Source of the DNA: an uncultured Eubacteriales bacterium
GTDB taxonomy: Bacteria; Bacillota; Clostridia; Oscillospirales; Acutalibacteraceae
DNA: 6,406 nucleotides
Reading direction: 5' to 3'
NCBI GenBank assembly: GCA_902462035.1
Contig: CABQAC010000129.1
Span: 1-6,406, forward strand
A program made the translations under genes and the position numbers. The notes under the pieces are model-generated. The model saw only the letters and a list, made by a program, of their open reading frames with translations, ran no database searches and was not told where the DNA came from. Below are positions 1-4,519 of the stretch, piece by piece (within the stretch, counting starts at the first letter, position 1; the number at the start of each line of letters is the position of its first letter).

Positions 1-2
1 CC

Positions 3-134
3 GCCGATAGCCGGAAGCAAACCGGAAAGCGGCTGCGGGCGGGACTGCGAAAACTTGACTGCGCCCGCATGGAGGCGCAAGGATCCGCGTATGATGTATG
101 GCGGACGAGAAACCGGCTTAGGGCGGTAAAATGA
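3..134 (+). CDS. Possible 3' end of an upstream gene (partial, unidentified)
   Basis: An open frame enters from the left edge and ends at TGA 132-134, giving 43 residues rich in Arg and Lys and ending RNRLRAVK. Its stop overlaps the ATG at 131 in an ATGA arrangement, which is common between translationally coupled genes and is the main reason to prefer this frame. A second frame, starting at base 1, is also open to TAA 127-129, so the choice is not secure. I do not recognise the residues. Serine-recombinase elements in Clostridia often carry two or three recombinases or small accessory genes in tandem, so this could be the tail of such a gene, but nothing in the residues proves it. Confidence 0.25.
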   Translation, partial: ADSRKQTGKRLRAGLRKLDCARMEAQGSAYDVWRTRNRLRAVK

Positions 135-199
135 ATGGACACAAATCACACGGATGTGCAAAAAACCTTTACGAAATGCTATTATGCGGAAAAGGGTGA
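131..199 (+). CDS. Possible 22-residue leader peptide before the recombinase
   Basis: ATG at 131 opens a 22-codon frame (beginning MNGHKSHGCAKNLYEM) that stops at TGA 197-199, in the same frame as the recombinase that starts at 206. Its start overlaps the stop of the possible upstream gene. Its stop lies within the AGGGTGA sequence that serves as the ribosome binding site of the recombinase. That layout would allow translational coupling of the recombinase to upstream translation. No good ribosome binding site of its own is visible and the peptide is not recognised, so it may be chance. Confidence 0.2.
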   Translation: MNGHKSHGCAKNLYEMLLCGKG

Positions 200-205
200 G
201 CGCTG

Positions 206-1831
206 ATGAGGTTCTTTGTCTATAGCCGAAAATCTGTTTTTACCGGCAAGGGCGAAAGTATTGAAAACCAGATTGAGATGTGCAAAGCGTACATCAAAGC
301 CAAACACCCAGCCGTGGGGGACGGGGACATCACCGTTTATGAGGACGAGGGCTTTTCGGCCAAAAACACCGACCGGCCGCAGTTTCAGCAAATGCTGCGG
401 GATATCCGGCTGTATCAGCCGGATTATGTGGTTTGCTACCGGCTCGACCGTATCAGCCGCAATGTCAGCGACTTTTCGTCGCTCATCGAGGAATTGAACA
501 CGCGGAATATTTCCTTTGTCTGCATCAAAGAGGAATTTGACACATCCAAACCCATGGGCAAAGCGATGATGTACATTGCGTCGGTTTTTGCCCAGCTGGA
601 GCGGGAAACCATTGCCGAGCGCGTCCGCGATAATATGTTGATGCTGGCCAAGACCGGGCGCTGGCTGGGGGGGACCACGCCCACCGGGTACACTTCGGAG
701 AAAATGCAGGAAATCATCTTGGACGGCAAGGTGACAACCGCCTGCAGGCTGAAAAACCGCCCAGAGGAACTGAAAGCCGTAGACGTGATTTATGCAAAGT
801 TTTTGGAGCTGCACAGCGTATCCGGCGTCGGCAGATATTTGATGCGGCAGCAAATCTATTCCCGCAGCGGACGCCCTTATTCCCTGTTGGGAATCAAGCA
901 GATTTTACAGAACCCCGTCTATTGTATAGCGGATGCGTCTGCTCTGGACTATTTTACAGCGCAGGGCGCCGACGTTTGTTTTACGGAAAAAGACTGCGGC
1001 GAAGGCAGGGGGCTGCTCGCGTATAATAAGCGTGATTACAAAAAGAAACATGCGCCGCGGCAATCCGTGGAAAAGTGGATTGTCGCCGCCGGAAAACACG
1101 AGGGGCGCGTCCCGGGCGAAAAATGGGTGGCGGTTCAGCATATTTTGGCGGATAACATTCCAACCGGGAAAAGGCCCGCCAGGCCGCACAATGACTATGC
1201 GCTGCTGTCCGGCCTGGTACGCTGCGGCAAATGCGGCGGCAAAATGTTTTCGAAGCAGCGTTCCGGTAAACAAGCAAATCCCGGGCTGTTCGATTACATG
1301 TGCCAGAGCAAGCTGCGCGGCGGCGCGGCGCTGTGCGGCTGTCAAAACATCAACGGGCAGCTGGCGGACCAGGCGGTCTGCAGCCACCTGGCGCGTTTTT
1401 TGGTTGAAAGCGCGTCGGTCTACGCGCGGCTGGAAAAGTACCGGCGCCTGTTGCAATGCCGGGGGCGGGAAAACCCTTTCGAGTGCCTGGACGAACGGAT
1501 CAAAACCTGCAGCGGAGAAATGGACCGCCTGGTAAACAGCTTGTCGCAGGGCCGGCTGGGGCCCGCGTTTGTTGGCCGCGTCAATGCGCGGATGGATGAG
1601 CTTGACCGGAAAAGGAACGCCTTGTTAGCGGAACGGGCCAGGATGGAAGCGGAGCGGAACGCTTCCCCAGTGAACGAAGGGCAAATCGGGAATACGGTGG
1701 GCGCTCTGGCAAATTTAAAAGAGAACTTTTCCAACTTATCCATCTATGATAAACGGGCGCTGATCCAGATCATGGTGGAAAGCGCCGTTTGGGAGGACGG
1801 AGATCTTCATCTTTTTTTGCGCGGCGAGTAA
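206..1831 (+). CDS. Large serine recombinase (site-specific integrase/transposase)
   Basis: Cuts and rejoins DNA at attachment sites through a covalent phosphoserine link, integrating or excising the element. The resolvase-type catalytic domain spans roughly residues 1-150. It shows the nucleophile Ser7 in VYSRKS, the YRLDRISRN motif (residues 78-86) with its active-site arginines, and LERETIAER (131-139) on the helix joining catalytic and DNA-binding parts. GGTTPTGY (155-162) opens the 'recombinase' DNA-binding domain (about 155-275). A zinc ribbon follows at about 335-385, with C340-x-x-C343 and C366, C377 and C379 available as ligands. Residues about 400-490 look like a charged coiled coil interrupting the C-terminal domain. 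At 541 residues it is full length for the family. The start at 206 is preceded by AGGGTGA at suitable spacing, and an in-frame stop lies at 197. Its 3' end overlaps the broken feoB frame (1807-1831), convergently. It is likely the enzyme that inserted this element. Confidence 0.95.
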   Translation: MRFFVYSRKSVFTGKGESIENQIEMCKAYIKAKHPAVGDGDITVYEDEGFSAKNTDRPQFQQMLRDIRLYQPDYVVCYRLDRISRNVSDFSSLIEELNTRNISFVCIKEEFDTSKPMGKAMMYIASVFAQLERETIAERVRDNMLMLAKTGRWLGGTTPTGYTSEKMQEIILDGKVTTACRLKNRPEELKAVDVIYAKFLELHSVSGVGRYLMRQQIYSRSGRPYSLLGIKQILQNPVYCIADASALDYFTAQGADVCFTEKDCGEGRGLLAYNKRDYKKKHAPRQSVEKWIVAAGKHEGRVPGEKWVAVQHILADNIPTGKRPARPHNDYALLSGLVRCGKCGGKMFSKQRSGKQANPGLFDYMCQSKLRGGAALCGCQNINGQLADQAVCSHLARFLVESASVYARLEKYRRLLQCRGRENPFECLDERIKTCSGEMDRLVNSLSQGRLGPAFVGRVNARMDELDRKRNALLAERARMEAERNASPVNEGQIGNTVGALANLKENFSNLSIYDKRALIQIMVESAVWEDGDLHLFLRGE

Positions 1832-1833
1832 AG

Positions 1834-1851
1834 AAAAAGCGACCGGCCGCT
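1834..1851 (-). terminator. Weak candidate terminator at the element edge
   Basis: On the minus strand AGCG and CGCT can pair (extended by one G-T wobble) around a CCGG loop, and the hairpin is followed by TTTTTCTTT. The stem is short, so efficiency is doubtful. It would act on transcripts coming from feoB into the element. It lies before the TGA (1809-1807) of the fused feoB frame, so if active it would leave the truncated message without a stop codon. Confidence 0.25.
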
Positions 1852-1868
1852 CTTTGGGCAAAGTTTCC

Positions 1869-1909
1869 CTTTGTATGGCTGCGCAAAACGGCCGTTGCAG
1901 GGCACAAAG
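1869..1909. other. Candidate attachment-site junction (attL or attR) in feoB
   Basis: FeoB homology ends at about 1885, between the element arm on the left and the feoB arm on the right. Six-base inverted arms CTTTGT (1869-1874) and ACAAAG (1904-1909) sit symmetrically about position 1889, one in the element and one in feoB. Near the centre is the perfect 10-bp palindrome AACGGCCGTT (1887-1896), which encodes part of the conserved NGRF stretch. Serine recombinases bind imperfect dyads of about 40-50 bp around a 2-bp crossover, so size and position fit. The exact crossover cannot be fixed without the other element end or an empty site. Confidence 0.45.
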
Positions 1910-3326
1910 TTGTTGGTGATCATGGCGATCAGCCGTTCCCGGGGGGAATCGATGATCCGGCACCCGACAATACCGGCGGCGTTGCATCCAAAGCCCATGC
2001 ACATGGTTAGCGCCTGCTTTCCGCAGGCGGAAGCTTTTTTGAAATATTTATCCAGATTAAAAGCAACCCTTGGCAGGTAGCCGAAATCCTCGAGCAGAGT
2101 AAACAGGGGGAAGAAAATCGCCATTGGCGGCAGCATGACGGATACCACCCACGCCAGTACGCGGTACACGCCCAGCACCAACATCCCATGCAGCCATTCC
2201 GGCGCGCCTGCCCATTGAAAAAATTCGGTCAGCCGGTCCTGAACCCAAAACAGCCCGTCAGCAAGCAGCTGGGAAGGATAATTGGCGCCGGTAATGGTCA
2301 GCCAGAAAATGCCGGCCAGCAAAAGCAGCATAATGGGGATGCCGGTCCACTTGTTTGTGAGGAATTTATCGAGCTTTCGGTCTTTTTTATTGTAGTCCTC
2401 CTTTTCGAAAAAAACCGTGTCGGAACAAACGCTTTCCGCCGTCAATACCAAGCAGGAGACCACCCGGTCCCGCAGGGTGTCCTGGGTAATACCGGCTGCC
2501 CGAAGCAGCTCCCGGCCTGCTTCCAGCGCTGCGGCGATTTCTTGCTCCTCGCCGAGGGCGCAGCCCAGGTACCGGGAAGCGGATTCATTGAGGGAGAGAT
2601 CCCCCTCCAACAGCCGCAGGGATAGCCACCGCGTGTTGATGCGGCCCTGAAACCGCTGCGCAAGCACCGGCTGGACGATTTGGATAGCGGATTCGATAGG
2701 GGCAAGGTAATGGATGGAGATGGGTTTGCGATCACAAGGGTATGTAATCATCTGATCCACCTGATCCATCAATTCCGTTAATCCCTTGCCGCTGCGCGCG
2801 CTGGCTTGCACCACCGGTACGCCGAGGGCTTCTTGAAGGCCGTCAAAGTCGATACGGATATGCTTTTTTTTCGCTTCGTCCATCAGGTTGACGCAGACGA
2901 CCACCCGCGGGGTAATTTCGATGGTTTGCAGTACGAGGTTCAGGTTCCGCTCCAGGCAGGTGGCGTCGCATACCACCGCCACTGCGTCCGGGTTGCCAAA
3001 ACAGATGAAATCCCGGGCGACCTCCTCCTCCGCGGAATGGGCCATCAGCGAATAGGTGCCTGGTATGTCTACCATGATATAATCCTTGCCGTTGTGGCAG
3101 CAGCGGCCCTGCGCATTGGTTACGGTCTTGCCCGGCCAATTGCCCGTATGCTGGTTCATGCCGGTCAGGCCGTTGAACACCGTGCTTTTGCCCACGTTCG
3201 GGTTCCCCGCAAGCGCTACGACGCGGTCGCTTTCGTTTTCCTTTTCAATTACAAGCCCGTCGTCCACCGCTTTGCGGCCGACGGAATCCACCGTTAAGCC
3301 CACTTGGCAACACCTCGTATTTCTCA

Positions 3327-3356
3327 GAATTTTCGCTAATTCATGTTATGCTGAAT
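3327..3356. repeat. Two short adjoining inverted repeats upstream of feoB
   Basis: GAATT (3327-3331) and AATTC (3338-3342) form one dyad. ATTCA (3339-3343) and TGAAT (3352-3356) form a second that overlaps it. They lie between the feoA-feoB hairpin and the feoB ribosome binding site, where a local operator could sit. The arms are only 5 bp and AT-rich, so chance is a real possibility. No convincing -35/-10 pair was found here. Confidence 0.2.
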
Positions 3357-3372
3357 GGGAAAATTGGACTCT

Positions 3373-3418
3373 AAAAAAGCAGGGCGGCATGCGGTCCTTT
3401 TTGAACCGGCACCCGCCC
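3373..3418 (-). terminator. Terminator-like hairpin between feoA and feoB
   Basis: On the minus strand GGGCGG pairs with CCGCCC. Further pairing (GTGC with GCAT, GGTTC with GGACC) is broken by single-base bulges around an AAAAA loop. The 3' arm is followed by TGCTTTTTT. It lies 8 bases beyond the feoA stop codon in the direction of transcription, within the 123-bp gap before feoB. This looks like a Rho-independent terminator or partial attenuator that would make feoB expression lower than, or independent of, feoA. The bulged stem makes full termination uncertain. Confidence 0.55.
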
Positions 3419-3426
3419 GTTTTGCA

Positions 3427-3669
3427 TTAGGACACCAGAATGTTGGAAGAATCCTCCGAGCGGATGGCGATTACGGCGCCGCGAATCAGATAAGCCACCG
3501 GATCCCCGGCCGGGCTTTTCTGTACGCATTCCACCTCGGTTCCCTCTACCAGACCAATATCCAGCAGCCTGCGCCGCATGGTTCCAACCGACAGCAGGTC
3601 GCTGACCTTGGCGATTTCGCCTTCCCGCAGGCGGCTTAGGGGCCGTTTATCTTCAACAAGCGAATTCAT
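3427..3669 (-). CDS. feoA: FeoA, small SH3-like ferrous iron transport protein
   Basis: An 80-residue cytoplasmic protein of the FeoA family, which works with FeoB in Fe(II) uptake, probably by contacting FeoB or its GTPase domain. The SH3-like fold is recognisable from the segment RRLLDIGLVEGTEV (33-46), holding the conserved D-x-G-x-x-x-G-T/x-x-V pattern, and from DPVAYLIRGAVIAIR (56-70), the usual strand pair near the C-terminus. Length is normal (family about 75-90 residues). The ATG at 3669 is preceded by AAGGAG nine bases upstream. It is the first gene of a minus-strand feoA-feoB unit, with a 123-bp gap holding a hairpin before feoB. It faces away from the metal-dependent repressor across a 138-bp divergent gap. 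It remains intact although its partner feoB is interrupted. Confidence 0.94.
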   Translation of the reverse strand: MNSLVEDKRPLSRLREGEIAKVSDLLSVGTMRRRLLDIGLVEGTEVECVQKSPAGDPVAYLIRGAVIAIRSEDSSNILVS

Positions 3670-3721
3670 AAAGACGCTCTCCTTATCATAACCTTTTAGC
3701 AGAGTCCAAATGTGTTTCTTT

Positions 3722-3747
3722 GCCCTAACATATGCGTCTGATAGGGC
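3722..3747. promoter_or_regulatory. Candidate metal-repressor operator in the feoA/repressor divergent gap
   Basis: GCCCTA (3722-3727) and TAGGGC (3742-3747) are perfect inverted arms. They are separated by 14 bases, so their centres are 20 bp apart, about two helical turns. The left arm sits in TTTGCCCTAA, which resembles half-sites bound by DtxR/MntR-family repressors. A repressor encoded immediately to the right and its presumed target feoA to the left make an operator here reasonable. No strong -35/-10 pair could be assigned to either gene, so the link to promoters is not shown. Confidence 0.42.
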
Positions 3748-3807
3748 TTTGGTTCCTGCGCCGTAAAAACAGCGCGGTTGCCGGCGCCAGAAAGGCAGGT
3801 GAACAAA

Positions 3808-4299
3808 ATGAACGCCTTACCGGAAAACGGCTTTCATACGCCGGCGGGCTATAAAGCGCAAAAGGACGGCGGATTGACCGAATCGATGGAGGATTACCTG
3901 GAAATGATCTGCCGGCACTGCCGGGAATACGGTTACATCCGTATCAATACGTTATCCCGACAGCTCCATGTCAAGCCTTCGTCCGCTTCCAAAATGGCAG
4001 CGCATTTAAAGGAGGCGGGCTTGGTGGAATTTGAAAAATACGGTATTGTCAAGCCCAGCGAAACGGGGTGGCGGCTGGGAGGGTATCTGCTGCACCGGCA
4101 CGAGGTGCTGGCGGATTTTTTTACCATCCTGAACCGGTCCGACAGCCAGTTGGAGCTTGTAGAGCAGGTGGAGCATTTTATGGACCATACAACAGTGGAC
4201 CGGCTGGAACTGCTGAACCATTTTTTGCGGGACAACGAAATTTACCAGATGTACCTGGAGCGGATGAACGGCAATGGAAAAAGCGATTCGGTTCCATAA
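3808..4299 (+). CDS. MntR/DtxR-family metal-dependent transcriptional repressor
   Basis: A 163-residue cytoplasmic DNA-binding protein that represses metal uptake genes when loaded with Mn(II) or Fe(II). A winged helix-turn-helix covers about 27-90 (NTLSRQLHVKPSSASKMAAHL, the recognition region, is within 47-67), followed by a helical dimerisation and metal-binding domain. The six residues that bind metal in Bacillus subtilis MntR (D8, E11, H77, E99, E102, H103) align here as D29, E32, H98, E119, E122 and H123. There is an N-terminal extension of about 21 residues. The protein has no C-terminal SH3-like domain, so it is MntR-like rather than DtxR/IdeR-like in architecture. ATG 3808 is chosen because AGGTGA lies just upstream; a TTG at 3778 would add 10 residues but has no such support. 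Its divergent position next to feoA suggests control of iron uptake, although the ligand set resembles the manganese sensor. The true metal is unknown. Confidence 0.93.
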   Translation: MNALPENGFHTPAGYKAQKDGGLTESMEDYLEMICRHCREYGYIRINTLSRQLHVKPSSASKMAAHLKEAGLVEFEKYGIVKPSETGWRLGGYLLHRHEVLADFFTILNRSDSQLELVEQVEHFMDHTTVDRLELLNHFLRDNEIYQMYLERMNGNGKSDSVP

Positions 4300-4342
4300 A
4301 CGCTTGCAAAATCGAAATAATAAAAAAGGTTGATATCCCAAA

Positions 4343-4474
4343 ATGGCAATACAGTATAAGTGGAATGAAGATGGCCTCGGTACGGTCTTGCCGCATGTTA
4401 AGAATTGCGGGCACCGTCACAGCGGCACAGAGGGGGGGATTATCTTAGAGGGAGGGCCTATAAATATAGAATAA
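4343..4474 (+). CDS. Possible 43-residue small protein with a Cys/His cluster (unknown)
   Basis: The frame starts MAIQYKWNEDGLGTVLPH, continues with a short NCGHRHSGTEGG stretch, and ends PINIE at TAA 4472-4474. It lies 43 bp after the repressor stop on the same strand, and its stop codon touches the first base of the terminator stem, as expected for the last gene of a transcript. C-G-H-R-H could bind a metal ion, which would suit the neighbourhood, but that is inference. The ribosome binding site is weak: AAAGG lies about 13 bases upstream, further than usual. I do not recognise a family. It may be a real small gene or a chance open frame. Confidence 0.4.
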   Translation: MAIQYKWNEDGLGTVLPHVKNCGHRHSGTEGGIILEGGPINIE

Positions 4475-4509
4475 AGGGAAAGCCGCAACCAATGCGGCTT
4501 TCCCTTTTT
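4473..4509. terminator. Strong bidirectional Rho-independent terminator
   Basis: AAAGGGAAAGCCGCA (4473-4487) pairs perfectly over 15 bp with TGCGGCTTTCCCTTT (4493-4507) around a 5-base loop, ACCAA. On the plus strand it ends in TTTTT (4505-4509) and would stop the repressor transcript. On the minus strand the arm is followed by TTTATTCTATATTTAT, giving a weaker stop for the glucuronidase transcript, whose stop codon is 13 bases away. It separates two convergent units. Confidence 0.92.
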
Positions 4510-4519
4510 GACGATATTT

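Larger units (their letters stand above)
1..1884. mobile_element. Right end of an integrative element inserted in feoB (left part outside window)
   Basis: The minus-strand feoB reading frame is normal up to residue F473 (codon 1887-1885). It then switches to 25 residues that do not resemble FeoB and that lie antisense to the end of a serine recombinase gene. The recombinase stop codon is only about 55 bp from this break. A site-specific recombinase lying directly at the edge of a broken conserved gene is typical of integrated elements of the Tn5397/TndX or Tn4451/TnpX kind and of serine-integrase prophages. No conjugation, replication, resistance or phage structural genes fall in the visible part, so the kind of element cannot be named. 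The 3' part of feoB (about 200 codons by family length) is not found in 1-205, so the element must extend past the left edge. The exact boundary is uncertain by several bases. Confidence 0.7.
1807..3303 (-). pseudogene. feoB: FeoB ferrous iron permease, 5' part, interrupted by the element
   Basis: FeoB moves Fe(II) across the cytoplasmic membrane, with an N-terminal GTPase domain controlling a membrane channel. The G domain is intact: G1 GNPNVGKS (33-40), G2 threonine in GNWPGKTV (54-61), G3 DIPG (79-82), G4 NLMD (139-142) and G5 SAR (168-170). A helical regulatory part follows, then membrane segments at about 322-340 and 370-392, and the first gate motif around LPPMAIFFPLF (391-401). After NNFVPCNGRF (464-473) the family normally continues with PTL and several more membrane helices. 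Here it switches to 25 foreign residues and stops at 1807. Total length is 498 residues against about 650-800 for complete FeoB. The GTG start at 3303 is supported by GAGGTG seven bases upstream and by the clostridial-type leader MGLTVDSVGR. The GTPase fragment could still be made, but transport should be lost. Confidence 0.92.

Noticed and set aside
1..205. Remaining 3' half of feoB at the left edge, which would make the element only about 1.8 kb
   Set aside because: Minus-strand translation of this stretch shows no FeoB-like membrane segments, and about 600 bp would be needed.
905..1535. Long open frames overlapping the recombinase gene on both strands
   Set aside because: They are shadows of a GC-rich coding region. 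Their residues are low-complexity Arg/Ala/Pro-rich and match no family, while the recombinase frame has clear motifs throughout.
3685..3709. TATGAT (minus strand, 3690-3685) with TTGGAC (3709-3704) as the feoA promoter
   Set aside because: Spacing is only 13 bases, and the -10 directly abuts the AAGGAG ribosome binding site, so a transcript starting there would lack it.
3365..3710. Shared AGAGTCCAA word in the two feo intergenic gaps
   Set aside because: The copies are in opposite orientations relative to the feo genes, one overlaps no recognised element, and a 9-base match in AT-rich spacers can be chance.
3778..3807. TTG start at 3778 for the repressor
   Set aside because: There is no ribosome binding site before it, while ATG 3808 has AGGTGA just upstream and already gives an N-terminal extension relative to MntR.
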